From NCBI RefSeq assembly GCF_000374465.1, contig NZ_KB894529.1:434001-498000 (forward strand): a stretch of DNA of 64,000 bases. Reading direction: 5' to 3'. Below are positions 17,712 through 26,365 of the stretch, one piece after another; positions within the stretch are counted from its first letter, which is position 1; every line of letters starts with the position of its first letter. Made by a program: the position numbers and the translations under genes. The stretch is from Ahrensia kielensis DSM 5890. Its GTDB lineage: Bacteria; Pseudomonadota; Alphaproteobacteria; Rhizobiales; Rhizobiaceae. The notes beneath the pieces were generated by a model, which was given only the letters and a program-made list of their open reading frames with translations, was not told the origin of the DNA and did no database searches.

Positions 17712-18614
17712 ATGAGCTTAATGGCAATCAGTCTTATCATTCTGATTATTCTCATTCTAATTCTTCTCTACTTCTATTTTGGTAAAGATTCATCTGGAAA
17801 CTCGACCGGCGGATCACAATCATCTGCCGCAGCAGCTAAACCTGCTGCTCAATCTACGACCGGAGCGATCACTTCTAAACCAGTAGAAAAAGAACAAACA
17901 ACATCAGAACCAGACGTTAAATTACCGCCAGCGGAAGCTGTTGGTTTAATGGCGGGCACATCAAACACGGCTAAGAGCAAAGCGCCTGCGAAGAAGCCGG
18001 CAGCAGCTAAAAAGACGACAGCTGCGAAGACAGCGTCTTCAGCCAAAACAACAAAGCCTAAGGCAGCAGCAAAAACCAGCACTGCAAAAACGACAACGTC
18101 TAAAGCGAAATCGACTGCAGCGCCAAAAACAACTGGCAAAACTGCCGCAACGAAGGCAGCTTCTCCTAAAACGGCGACTGCATCTGCAGCACCTAAAAAA
18201 GCCGCAACCACTAAGAAGCCTGCTGCTGCAAAAACTGCAACAACGAAGTCAGCAACGACCAAATCAAGCACAGCAGCCAAAAAAGCGGCACCTAAAAAGG
18301 CTGCAGTATCTAAACCTGCGGCGGCTAAGTCTGCATCAGCAGGACCAGAACGCTTAAGCAAGCCTAACGGCCAAGCTGACGACTTGAAGTTGATTGCTGG
18401 TGTTGGCCCAAAACTAGAGCAAACGCTCAATGGTCTTGGCTTCTGGCATTTCAGTCAAATCGCTAAATGGAAAAAAGCCGACATCGCTATCGTTGATGAT
18501 GAGCTTTCCTTCAAGGGCCGTATTGAGCGTGACGATTGGATTAAACAGGCAAAAGCCTTGGCTAAGGGCGGCGAAGCTGAATACATTAAAGTGTTCGGTA
18601 AAAAACCGCGCTAA
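17712..18614 (+). CDS. Membrane-anchored Ala/Lys/Thr-rich protein with NuoE-tail-like helix-hairpin-helix domain
   Basis: A 300-residue, three-part protein. Residues about 2-24 form one transmembrane helix (MSLMAISLIILIILILILL). Residues about 75-215 are low-complexity, rich in Ala, Lys, Thr and Pro, like a histone H1 tail. The last about 80 residues (DDLKLIAGVGPKLEQTLNGLG, then FKGRIERDDWIKQAKALAKGG and VFGKKPR) form a helix-hairpin-helix-like domain. I recognise that domain as a C-terminal extension of NuoE and other proteins in rhizobia. ATG 17712 is chosen because AAAGGG lies 7 bases upstream. It might tie DNA or complex I to the membrane; the function is unknown. Confidence 0.75.
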   Translation: MSLMAISLIILIILILILLYFYFGKDSSGNSTGGSQSSAAAAKPAAQSTTGAITSKPVEKEQTTSEPDVKLPPAEAVGLMAGTSNTAKSKAPAKKPAAAKKTTAAKTASSAKTTKPKAAAKTSTAKTTTSKAKSTAAPKTTGKTAATKAASPKTATASAAPKKAATTKKPAAAKTATTKSATTKSSTAAKKAAPKKAAVSKPAAAKSASAGPERLSKPNGQADDLKLIAGVGPKLEQTLNGLGFWHFSQIAKWKKADIAIVDDELSFKGRIERDDWIKQAKALAKGGEAEYIKVFGKKPR

Positions 18615-18632
18615 AGCACATAAGTTCAAAAC

Positions 18633-18660
18633 AAAAAAGGCACCTTATGGTGCCTTTTTT
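18633..18660. terminator. Bidirectional intrinsic terminator
   Basis: AAAAAAGGCACC and GGTGCCTTTTTT flank TTAT: a perfect stem with A/T tails on both sides. It serves both the HhH gene (+) and the convergent dehydrogenase (-). Confidence 0.93.
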
Positions 18661-18665
18661 ATTGC

Positions 18666-19673
18666 CTAAATCATGGATGGAAGAACTCTGTCAGGTGGGC
18701 GGTCGCCACTTGCCATCATCCGGATATTGATAATGATCTTCTCGCCCATTTCGATGCGGCCTTCGATGGTTGCTGAACTCATATGTGGTAGCAAAACCAC
18801 CCGCCCACCCTTGGCAAGCTTACTCAGGCGCGGATTAACTTTTGGCTCACCTTCAAAAACATCAAGCCCTGCACCGGCGATCTTGTTTTCTTCAAGCAGG
18901 CGTATCAATGCATTTTCATCAATGATTTCGCCGCGCGCCGTGTTCACAACAAACGCATGAGACTGTAATAATTCAAGGCGACGCTCAGACAACAAATGAT
19001 ATGTGGCGGGCGTATAAGGACAATTAACCGACACAATATCCATGTGTGCCAGCATTTGATCCAAACTATCCCAATGGGTCGCATCAAGCTCTTTATGCGT
19101 ACTATCATCAATCGGTTCACGGTTATGATAGTGAATTGAGAGGCCAAAAGCTTTAGCGCGGCGCGCAACTGCAACGCCAATACGCCCCATGCCGATAATG
19201 CCAAGGCGCTTGCCCCAGATACGGCGGCCAAGCATCCATGTTGGTGACCAGCCCGACCATTCATTCTCACCAAGCAAATGCGACGCACCTTCGACAAGAC
19301 GGCGCGGCGTTGCCAAAATAAGCGCCATCGTCATATCGGCCGTATCTTCATTGAGAACGTTCGGTGTGTTTGTAACGACAATGCCTTTTGCATGGGCTGC
19401 GGTTACGTCAATATTATCAACGCCATTACCAAAATTAGCTATCAGTTTCAGTTTAGGGCCAGCGCGATCAATGAGATCAGCATCTATTCGGTCGGTTACA
19501 GTGGGCACCAAAACATCTGCCTCTTGCATGGCTTGCGCTAAGGCTTCTCTATCCATGGGCTGATCTGCGTCATTAAGCTTGACGTTAAATAACTCACCCA
19601 TACGCGTTTCTACCGTCTCCGGTAGTTTGCGTGTCACGATTACAATAGGTGTTTTATTCAAGAGCGCTTCCAT
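18666..19673 (-). CDS. D-isomer-specific 2-hydroxyacid dehydrogenase (glyoxylate/hydroxypyruvate reductase type)
   Basis: A 335-residue NAD(P)-dependent oxidoreductase. The Rossmann loop is LGIIGMGRIGVAVARRAKAFG. The catalytic Arg lies in VNTARGEIIDE, the Glu further on, and the His in LLPHMSSAT. NFGNGVDNIDV is the substrate-loop signature of GyaR/GhrB-like enzymes. The likely reaction is reduction of glyoxylate or hydroxypyruvate; the exact substrate is not determined. Its stop lies against the shared terminator. Confidence 0.88.
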   Translation of the reverse strand: MEALLNKTPIVIVTRKLPETVETRMGELFNVKLNDADQPMDREALAQAMQEADVLVPTVTDRIDADLIDRAGPKLKLIANFGNGVDNIDVTAAHAKGIVVTNTPNVLNEDTADMTMALILATPRRLVEGASHLLGENEWSGWSPTWMLGRRIWGKRLGIIGMGRIGVAVARRAKAFGLSIHYHNREPIDDSTHKELDATHWDSLDQMLAHMDIVSVNCPYTPATYHLLSERRLELLQSHAFVVNTARGEIIDENALIRLLEENKIAGAGLDVFEGEPKVNPRLSKLAKGGRVVLLPHMSSATIEGRIEMGEKIIINIRMMASGDRPPDRVLPSMI

Positions 19674-19832
19674 TATTCAGTTAATTATTTTCGCGTAGAT
19701 CGCTCAACAGATGCAAACAATATCAGTTTGGTAATCATTTGTTGAGTACCCATTAACCAAAAACAGTCACAATTGGCAATGAATTAGATACGCCACATTT
19801 TTAGTCGGTGTTGAAACAGTGTTGGGGTAAAA

Positions 19833-20408
19833 ATGGTTGAGTTCAAGTTTATGAAGTTACTAAATGTGTTGTCAGCAATTTCGTTATTGGCATCCGGTTC
19901 TTTGTTAGCGGTGCCTAATGCCCATGCACAACAAACATCCTCTATTAATCGGGGCCCAAGTGGGCTTCCACTGCCACGTTTTGTTAGCTTAAAATCAGAG
20001 CGCGTGAACATGCGGGTTGGTCCAGGCAAAGACTATGCTGTTTCATGGATGTATCTCAAATCCGGCTTACCATTCGAAATCATTCAAGAATATGACAATT
20101 GGCGCCGTGTGCGCGATTCAGAAGGAACTATGGGCTGGATTCACGGCTCTCTTCTTTCCGGCGACAGAACAGTCATCACAACACCGTGGCGCGCAGGTTC
20201 GTCAGGTGAGACGATCAATGTGTATGAAAGTCCTAAATCAGGTGCAAAAGAAGTCGCTTTCGTTGAGCCTGGCGTTCTGGCCAATGTTCAAAAATGTGAC
20301 GGTGTCTGGTGCGAACTAGAAATCTTAAACGATGGCAAAAAAATCCACGGCTTTACGGATCAAGCTGATCTTTGGGGTGCGTACCCAGACGAGAAATTCG
20401 AAAACTAA
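19833..20408 (+). CDS. Exported SH3-domain protein
   Basis: A 191-residue protein with a signal peptide (hydrophobic to about residue 27, then VPNAHAQQ). A bacterial SH3 domain (about residues 50-115) carries ERVNMRVGPGKDYAVSWMY and WRRVRDSEGTMGWIHGSLLSG. A second SH3-like repeat (about 125-185) includes INVYESPKSGAKEVAFVEPG. Such proteins usually bind peptidoglycan or other periplasmic ligands. GGGG precedes ATG 19833; an in-frame ATG at 19851 is an alternative. Confidence 0.8.
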   Translation: MVEFKFMKLLNVLSAISLLASGSLLAVPNAHAQQTSSINRGPSGLPLPRFVSLKSERVNMRVGPGKDYAVSWMYLKSGLPFEIIQEYDNWRRVRDSEGTMGWIHGSLLSGDRTVITTPWRAGSSGETINVYESPKSGAKEVAFVEPGVLANVQKCDGVWCELEILNDGKKIHGFTDQADLWGAYPDEKFEN

Positions 20409-20414
20409 GGATAA

Positions 20415-20430
20415 AGGCTATCAAAAGCCT
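20415..20430 (+). terminator. Weak hairpin after the SH3 gene
   Basis: AGGCT/AGCCT around ATCAAA, with a T run about 10 bases later inside the end of convergent irr. Termination is uncertain. Confidence 0.35.
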
Positions 20431-20433
20431 GTA

Positions 20434-20871
20434 TTAGCTTGTTTTTTTCCTCAAGCGAATGACGATATCGACATTCGCAATTTCCATACCCTCTGGAGGA
20501 ATTGGAAGATTATCAACAGTGATCACGCCATCAGGCACGTCCATCACATCATTTGAATCTTGAACAAAATAATGATGGTGATCGCTTGTATTGGTATCAA
20601 AATAGGTGCGCTGGCCTTCTATCGCCAGAATACGAAGCAAACCTGCCTCTGTGAACTGATGCAGCGTGTTGTAAACGGTTGCCAATGAAACCGGAACGCC
20701 ATTTTCAACCGCTTGTTTATGCAAATCTTCTGCTGCGACGTGACGATCATCTTCCAAAAACAACATTTCAGCCAAAGCCAAGCGCTGGCGCGTTGGACGC
20801 AATCCAGCGGCATTTAGCATCCCGCGGACGTTTCGCTCATTGATTTTGACGTCTTTGTTCGTCTTAATCAT
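20434..20871 (-). CDS. irr: Fur-family iron response regulator Irr
   Basis: A 145-residue Fur-fold regulator. The winged helix covers LRPTRQRLALAEMLF to PVSLATVYNTLHQFTEAGLLR, and the dimer and metal region holds SDHHHYF, a His cluster associated with heme binding in rhizobial Irr. The two CxxC zinc motifs of many Fur proteins are absent. In rhizobia Irr accumulates under iron limitation and controls heme and iron genes. It is divergent from fabA, a neighbourhood seen in related genomes. The start is ATG 20871; GTG 20874 is possible. Confidence 0.87.
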   Translation of the reverse strand: MIKTNKDVKINERNVRGMLNAAGLRPTRQRLALAEMLFLEDDRHVAAEDLHKQAVENGVPVSLATVYNTLHQFTEAGLLRILAIEGQRTYFDTNTSDHHHYFVQDSNDVMDVPDGVITVDNLPIPPEGMEIANVDIVIRLRKKTS

Positions 20872-21036
20872 CACTCAAACCTGTTGAAGTAGGGAAAAAT
20901 TCGTATTGCCCTTACATTTTCCAGTATATTCGCATAATCAACGCCAATCAATAGATGGGATGGCATTGCGGTAACAACAATAGTAATGGCATTGATACTT
21001 TATGCACGCTATGCAGACGAAAAAGAGGGCAATTTG

Positions 21037-21552
21037 ATGGCTGAACAAAAATCCAGCTACACTTATGAAGAGATTCTAACTTGTTCAAGCGGTGAAATGT
21101 TTGGTCCGGGCAATGCCCAGTTACCTGCACCACCGATGTTGATGGTTAATCGGATCACTGAAATTTCCGAAACAGGTGGTGAGCACGGTAAAGGGTGTAT
21201 TCGCGCCGCTTTCGACATCAATCCTGATCTTTGGTTCTTTCCTTGCCATTTTATTGGCGATCCAGTTATGCCCGGTTGCCTCGGCCTTGATGCGCTATGG
21301 CAGCTAACAGGGTTTTATCTTGGTTGGCTTGGTGAGCTTGGCAAAGGCCGTGCAATTTCCACTGGCGAAGTAAAGTTTACCGGCATGGTAACACCTGAAA
21401 CGAAGTTGGTTGAGTTCGAAATTGACTTTAAACGTGTTATGCGTGGACGTCTTGTTCTTGGAATTGCTGATGGTATCGTTAAAGCTGACGGAGAAACCGT
21501 ATTCACTGCAAAAGATTTGCGTGTTGCGCTTTTCCAAGATCAGGCTTCGTAA
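21037..21552 (+). CDS. fabA: 3-hydroxydecanoyl-ACP dehydratase/isomerase
   Basis: A 171-residue enzyme that dehydrates 3-hydroxyacyl-ACP and isomerises trans-2- to cis-3-decenoyl-ACP, the branch point to unsaturated fatty acids. The catalytic His 71 and Asp 85 are seen in [14 protein letters not shown] and [10 protein letters not shown]. The start is placed at ATG 21037, with AGAGGG upstream; the frame is open further upstream but the family N-terminus fits here. It is first of fabA-fabB-fabI. Confidence 0.96.
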   Translation: MAEQKSSYTYEEILTCSSGEMFGPGNAQLPAPPMLMVNRITEISETGGEHGKGCIRAAFDINPDLWFFPCHFIGDPVMPGCLGLDALWQLTGFYLGWLGELGKGRAISTGEVKFTGMVTPETKLVEFEIDFKRVMRGRLVLGIADGIVKADGETVFTAKDLRVALFQDQAS

Positions 21553-21573
21553 TTAGCCACGAACTTTACTATA

Positions 21574-21589
21574 TTGGTTACACAACCAA
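21574..21589 (+). repeat. Small hairpin between fabA and fabB
   Basis: TTGGTT/AACCAA around ACAC, perfect 6-bp stem, 21 bases after fabA, with no T run; it may affect mRNA stability. Confidence 0.4.
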
Positions 21590-21608
21590 ATAAAAACGGG
21601 AAGATTTT

Positions 21609-22829
21609 ATGAAACGCGTTGTCGTTACAGGAATGGGTATCGTCTCTTCAATCGGTGATAACGCCGAGGAAGTACTTGATTCATTGCTCAATGCAAAATC
21701 AGGCATCACAACTTCACCCGACATGGTCGAGCATGGCTTCCGTAGCCATGTTTATGGCGCACCAAAAGTCGATCCGTTTGAAGTTCTTGATCGCCGTCAA
21801 ACACGCTTTTTGGCAAAAGGTTCTGCTTGGAACTATTTGGCAATGCAGCAGGCGATTGATGATTCTGGCTTAGAAAAATCAGACGTTTCCAATATCCGCA
21901 CAGGCATTGTGATGGGGTCCGGTGGTCCGTCTACTCAGACTGTCTATCAGGCAGCTTTGTTGACTGAGAAAAACAATTCACCAAAGCGTATTGGCCCGTT
22001 TGCTGTGCCAAAAACAATGTCATCTACAGCTTCTGCAACGCTGGCGACGCCGTTTGAAATTAAAGGTATCAATTATTCGATATCGTCGGCATGCGCGACA
22101 TCAAACCACTGCATTGGTAACGCCTATGAAGTGATTCAAATGGGCAAGCAGGATATTGTGTTTGCTGGCGGCAGCGAAGATCTAGATTGGACAATGTCCA
22201 ACATGTTCGACGCAATGGGCGCTATGTCCTCCAAGCATAATGATACGCCTTCAACAGCTTCACGCGCTTATGATAAAACCCGCGACGGTTTTGTTATTGC
22301 TGGTGGTGCTGGTGTGCTGGTTCTTGAAGAATTAGAACATGCAAAAGCGCGCGGCGCAAAAATTTATGGCGAAATCGTTGGCTATGGCGCAACATCTGAC
22401 GGCTACGACATGGTGGCCCCTTCAGGTGAAGGCGCTACACGTTGCATGAATATGGCGATCTCAACCGTAAATGGAAAAATCGGCTATATTAACACTCACG
22501 GAACATCAACGCCGGTAGGCGATGAGCGCGAAATGGAAGCCATCAGAGCTGTTTTCGGCAATGACATTCCGCATATTTCTTCAACAAAATCGCTGACAGG
22601 TCACTCATTAGGTGCGACGGGCGTTCAAGAAAGCATTTACACTCTCTTGATGATGAAGAACCGTTTTGTGTGTGAAAGTGCCCATATCACAGAGCTTGAT
22701 CCACTGTTTGCTGACATGCCAATAGCATTAAAGCGCATTGATAATATCGAACTTGAAGCAGCAATTACGAATTCATTCGGCTTCGGCGGTACGAATGCAA
22801 CGCTGGCTTTCCAGCTTTATAACGGTTGA
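21609..22829 (+). CDS. fabB: 3-oxoacyl-ACP synthase I
   Basis: A 406-residue condensing enzyme that elongates unsaturated acyl-ACP. The active-site Cys is about residue 162 (ISSACATSNHCIG), with His residues in INTHGTSTPVGD and SLTGHSLGATG. A Lys lies between the two His motifs. GGGAAG precedes the ATG. Five bases separate its stop from the ATG chosen for fabI, indicating one operon. Confidence 0.96.
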   Translation: MKRVVVTGMGIVSSIGDNAEEVLDSLLNAKSGITTSPDMVEHGFRSHVYGAPKVDPFEVLDRRQTRFLAKGSAWNYLAMQQAIDDSGLEKSDVSNIRTGIVMGSGGPSTQTVYQAALLTEKNNSPKRIGPFAVPKTMSSTASATLATPFEIKGINYSISSACATSNHCIGNAYEVIQMGKQDIVFAGGSEDLDWTMSNMFDAMGAMSSKHNDTPSTASRAYDKTRDGFVIAGGAGVLVLEELEHAKARGAKIYGEIVGYGATSDGYDMVAPSGEGATRCMNMAISTVNGKIGYINTHGTSTPVGDEREMEAIRAVFGNDIPHISSTKSLTGHSLGATGVQESIYTLLMMKNRFVCESAHITELDPLFADMPIALKRIDNIELEAAITNSFGFGGTNATLAFQLYNG

Positions 22830-22834
22830 TAGGA

Positions 22835-23656
22835 ATGAGTTCAAAAAACATGCAAGGTATTATGAGCGGAAAACGCGGCCTCATTATGGGTGTCGCCAAT
22901 AGCAACTCTATCGCTTGGGGTATTGCAAAAACTTTACATGACCATGGCGCAGAACTTGCCTTTACCTATCAAGGTGATGCGCTCGGAAAACGTGTGAAAC
23001 CACTTGCGGAAAGCGTTGGTGCTTCGCTCATTTTACCATGTGATGTTTCTGACGTTGCAACAGTGAAATCTGTATTCGACACGTTGAAAGACGAGTGGGG
23101 AACGCTTGATTTTGTTGTTCACGCTATCGGCTTTTCGGATAAGAGCGAATTAAAAGGCCGCTACGTGGATGCCACCACGCGCGAAAACTTCATTCAAACA
23201 ATGGTTATCTCTGCCTATTCATTCACAGAAGTTGCCCAGCTTGCAGCTCCTTTGATGACGAATGGCGGCTCTTTGCTGACGCTTACCTATGGTGGCTCAA
23301 CACGTGTGATGCCAAATTACAATGTTATGGGCGTTGCTAAGGCAGCGCTTGAAGCCAGCGTGCGTTATTTGGCCAATGATCTTGGTCCTGACGGTATTCG
23401 CGTTAATGCGATTTCCGCCGGCCCTATGCGCACATTAGCAGGCGCAGGCATTGGTGATGCACGTGCGATGTTTGCGCATCAACAGCGCAATGCTCCCCTC
23501 CAGCGAACCGTTACGCAAGAAGAGGTCGGTGGATCTGGCCTTTATTTGCTTTCCGATCTTTCTGGCGGTGTTACTGGCGAAATACATTTCGTTGATTCTG
23601 GATACAACATCACATCTATGCCGCGCCCAGAGCAATTAAAAAGCGTTGACGATTAA
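22835..23656 (+). CDS. fabI: Enoyl-ACP reductase (NADH)
   Basis: A 273-residue short-chain dehydrogenase-type enzyme that reduces enoyl-ACP, the last step of each fatty acid cycle and the triclosan target. KRGLIMGVANSNSIAWGIAK is the FabI cofactor motif, and YNVMGVAKAALE contains the Tyr-x6-Lys pair. SAGPMRTLAGAGI is the substrate loop. The start is set at ATG 22835 by comparison with the usual N-terminal length; an ATG at 22862 has a better-placed AAGG. Third gene of the fab operon. Confidence 0.94.
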   Translation: MSSKNMQGIMSGKRGLIMGVANSNSIAWGIAKTLHDHGAELAFTYQGDALGKRVKPLAESVGASLILPCDVSDVATVKSVFDTLKDEWGTLDFVVHAIGFSDKSELKGRYVDATTRENFIQTMVISAYSFTEVAQLAAPLMTNGGSLLTLTYGGSTRVMPNYNVMGVAKAALEASVRYLANDLGPDGIRVNAISAGPMRTLAGAGIGDARAMFAHQQRNAPLQRTVTQEEVGGSGLYLLSDLSGGVTGEIHFVDSGYNITSMPRPEQLKSVDD

Positions 23657-23735
23657 TAAACCATAGCGCTGAAAATCGTGTTGTGGGACAAATCCAATGA
23701 GGAAATATCAATACCTTGTTAGGAGCTCATAAGTA

Positions 23736-23757
23736 CCCTTACTCATCTAGGTAAGGG
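23736..23757 (+). promoter_or_regulatory. Hairpin covering the ribosome binding site of the EAL gene
   Basis: CCCTTAC and GTAAGGG form a perfect 7-bp stem around an 8-nt loop. The right arm is the only SD-like sequence next to the ATG, 3 bases away. An 11-codon ORF (23697-23732, MRKYQYLVRSS) ends just before it. Confidence 0.5.
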
Positions 23758-23760
23758 CAC

Positions 23761-25287
23761 ATGAGCAAAAATCTATTCTTTCGCGCATGCACGGTATTTT
23801 CGAGTGGCTTTGGCGCTGCATCGTTAGCGCTGTGGTCTACACGCATGTCATTTTCAGGCATTGACCCACAGATAGCTTTTGCGAGCACCGGCTCCATTAT
23901 CGCCGGCCTAGCGGCACTTGCTGGCGCTGGCTGTGCGCACGCCTATTTTGCCGGCGGTGATGAGAAAACACTTCACTTTGAAAAAGCGCTGCGTACAGAT
24001 GTCGTAACAGGTCTGCTTTCACGCACTGGCTTAGAATTAGCGCTAAAAGAGCTCGTCGATAAATCCGACAAATCCAAGTCTCTGGATCATTATTATGTCA
24101 TCAGCATGGATTTTGATGAGCTAAAGCTCATCAACAATGTCTATGGAACCGAGACTGGCAATGCTGTTTTAAAAATACTTGCAAAACGACTTTCTTCACT
24201 TGTAGGGGACGCAGGGCCTTTGGCCCGCACAAATGGCAGTGAGTATGTCGTGGCGTTAAAAGTCGGCCATGGTAAGCTTGAACTTCAAGCGGCTGTTGAA
24301 GCGCTATTGAGCGCACTTTCAAAACCGGTACGCATTGGCACTATTTCCTACCCTGTTTATGCCAATGGCGGCATTGCTGAGCTCAACACAGGTAGTGGAA
24401 CGTCATTTGAAAAAGTTCTGCGCCATGCCAATCTTGCGCGTACAAATGCCAAACAATCTGGGCGCGGATCATACACGATTTATCATCCAGAGATGAGCCA
24501 TCAGGCCTCGTATAATCAATGGCTTGAAAGTGAACTTTCATACGCTTTGCAACGCGAAGAATTCCGTCTTGTCTATCAACCACAATACGATCTCAACAGC
24601 GGTGCTTTGAAGGGCTATGAAGCGCTATTACGCTGGACGCATCACGAAAAAGGCGCGATTTCCCCTGCGGACTTTATCTCTGTTGCTGAGAATTGCGGTT
24701 TAATCCAAGAAATAGGCACATGGGTGCTTCGCCGCGCTTGCCTTGATGCTGTTCAGCTTCAACCAGACTTGAGAATGGCCGTCAACGTTTCTACGGTTCA
24801 GTTGGAGCACCCGAAATTCATTGAAACTTTGAACGCGATTTTAGCTGAAACTGGTCTACCTGCTTCGCGTCTTGAGCTGGAAATAACCGAGAATATTTTG
24901 ATCAAAGACCATATGCGCATGCGCCGTCTGTTCAAAAAGCTCAACCAAATGGAAGTCGCAATCGCGATTGATGATTTTGGTACGGGTTACTCTAACCTTA
25001 CCAATTTATCTGAACTCTGCTTTGATAAAATTAAAATCGACAAGTCATTCATTGACCGCCTTGATCAAAGCAAGGAGCGAAACCTGATGATTGCAACGAT
25101 TGTCAATCTCGGCCATTCGCTTGGTGCGCGCGTTATCGCAGAAGGCATCGAGAATGAGGCACAGGCAATCCTCTTGAAAGCTGCTGGTTGTAACCTTGTT
25201 CAAGGATACCACTTCGGCAAACCTCTCGCATTTGAGGAAGTGCTTGCCCTTGAAGATCGTACCTTTGATACTCAGCAGGCAGCGTAA
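23761..25287 (+). CDS. Membrane GGDEF-EAL protein: probable c-di-GMP phosphodiesterase with degenerate GGDEF
   Basis: A 508-residue protein. Two hydrophobic helices (about residues 5-27 and 38-60) anchor it. The GGDEF fold (about 75-240) has NGSEY (about 157-161) where GGDEF is expected, so cyclase activity is unlikely. The EAL domain (about 255-500) is intact: GYEALLRW, a Glu in LEITENIL, IDDFGTGYSN, KIDKSFID, AEGIENEAQ and QGYHFGKP. It should hydrolyse c-di-GMP at the membrane, perhaps with GTP sensed by the dead cyclase domain. It follows fabI by 104 bases and converges on rsmC with adjacent stops. Confidence 0.9.
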   Translation: MSKNLFFRACTVFSSGFGAASLALWSTRMSFSGIDPQIAFASTGSIIAGLAALAGAGCAHAYFAGGDEKTLHFEKALRTDVVTGLLSRTGLELALKELVDKSDKSKSLDHYYVISMDFDELKLINNVYGTETGNAVLKILAKRLSSLVGDAGPLARTNGSEYVVALKVGHGKLELQAAVEALLSALSKPVRIGTISYPVYANGGIAELNTGSGTSFEKVLRHANLARTNAKQSGRGSYTIYHPEMSHQASYNQWLESELSYALQREEFRLVYQPQYDLNSGALKGYEALLRWTHHEKGAISPADFISVAENCGLIQEIGTWVLRRACLDAVQLQPDLRMAVNVSTVQLEHPKFIETLNAILAETGLPASRLELEITENILIKDHMRMRRLFKKLNQMEVAIAIDDFGTGYSNLTNLSELCFDKIKIDKSFIDRLDQSKERNLMIATIVNLGHSLGARVIAEGIENEAQAILLKAAGCNLVQGYHFGKPLAFEEVLALEDRTFDTQQAA

Positions 25288-26283
25288 TTATCTCAATGCT
25301 TTGAGCAGTTTAAAACCATCTCTACGGTCCAACTGCGTTACTTTGGTAAAGTGTTGCTGCAGAGCTTTCTCATAAGGCAGCGCCACATTGGCGACCATAA
25401 GCAGTGCGCCTTTTGGTTTTAAGGATTTAGCGGCTGTTTCAATGAATTGTACGCCCAACTGCGGCTCTGTTTTACGAGCCGTATGAAAGGGCGGATTCAT
25501 GATGATCCAATCAAACTTTTTGCCAACAGGCTCTCTGGCAAGATCATGCCAATAATAGCTAATTTGCCCCTGATCATAACTGCTTAGATTTTCTTTTGCA
25601 GCTTCTAATGATGCCCAATGTGCCTCATAAAGATGCACGGTACGGGGATTAAAACGGCTAAGAAGCTCCGCACTAAGATAGCCCCAGCCTGCGCCAAAAT
25701 CTGCGATATCGCCGCGTATGCTGTCATCAAGATGCTCAGCAAGGAGCGCTGAACCCTTGTCAATTTTTCCAGCGCTAAACATACCGCCCGATGTTTTAAA
25801 ACCCTCAGGTGAGGCTTTATTTGAGTTCAAATTGGTCGCGATTTCAGCGCTATTGCGCAGCCAAAACACCGTGGCATGAAACTTGGCAAGAGAGCCATCC
25901 ACGTCCACAAAACTTGACATGCGCTTGCGCAAAGGCACAACGCCGCTGGTTTTATCACCAGCAATCAATATCGGCGCGCCACTTGCAACCATTGTTGATG
26001 CGCGCGCGACCATCGCTTCATTTTCTGCACGGTGCTTACCGATAAGGATGAGTGCACCAGAGAAAAGAGTGCTGCTTTCAACGCTCGGATGGACATCCAT
26101 GCCGCGCATTTGCAAATCCATATAAGGGCCGCGCATTGATTGCTCGCACACGAGTGCGGCGCGTAAATCGTCTGAAAACCCACCCTCAATGGCTTTGGCT
26201 CCAAGATAGAACCATTTACCATCACCAAGTGGCACTTCACCATTTTCAATGGGCATAAAGAGTGTATCAGCGCTGCCGGCCAT
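25288..26283 (-). CDS. rsmC: Class I SAM methyltransferase, RsmC-like (16S rRNA G1207)
   Basis: A 331-residue protein with a degenerate N-terminal half and a catalytic C-terminal half, the RsmC/RlmG layout. The SAM pocket is IADFGAGWGYLSAELL, and DWIIMNPPFHTA holds the NPPF motif of base N-methyltransferases. It probably methylates a guanine N2 of 16S rRNA; which one is inferred from the family. It lies downstream of the pnp terminator on the same strand. Confidence 0.82.
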   Translation of the reverse strand: MAGSADTLFMPIENGEVPLGDGKWFYLGAKAIEGGFSDDLRAALVCEQSMRGPYMDLQMRGMDVHPSVESSTLFSGALILIGKHRAENEAMVARASTMVASGAPILIAGDKTSGVVPLRKRMSSFVDVDGSLAKFHATVFWLRNSAEIATNLNSNKASPEGFKTSGGMFSAGKIDKGSALLAEHLDDSIRGDIADFGAGWGYLSAELLSRFNPRTVHLYEAHWASLEAAKENLSSYDQGQISYYWHDLAREPVGKKFDWIIMNPPFHTARKTEPQLGVQFIETAAKSLKPKGALLMVANVALPYEKALQQHFTKVTQLDRRDGFKLLKALR

Positions 26284-26299
26284 ATCTATTCCTATAATT

Positions 26300-26332
26300 A
26301 AAAAACGCGGCCCTGACTGAATCAGGGCCGCG
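26300..26332 (-). terminator. Intrinsic terminator of pnp
   Basis: A perfect 11-bp stem CGCGGCCCTGA/TCAGGGCCGCG with a 5-nt loop, running into six T on the minus strand, between pnp and rsmC. Confidence 0.92.
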
Positions 26333-26365
26333 CTTATGTATCAAGTTTCAAGTGGGACTGTTAGA

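Noticed and set aside
17849-18430. 193-codon minus-strand ORF within the Ala/Lys/Thr-rich gene
   Set aside because: It is the antisense of a low-complexity coding region, whose repetitive codons leave the reverse frame open. The sense frame has an anchor, a known C-terminal domain and a ribosome binding site.
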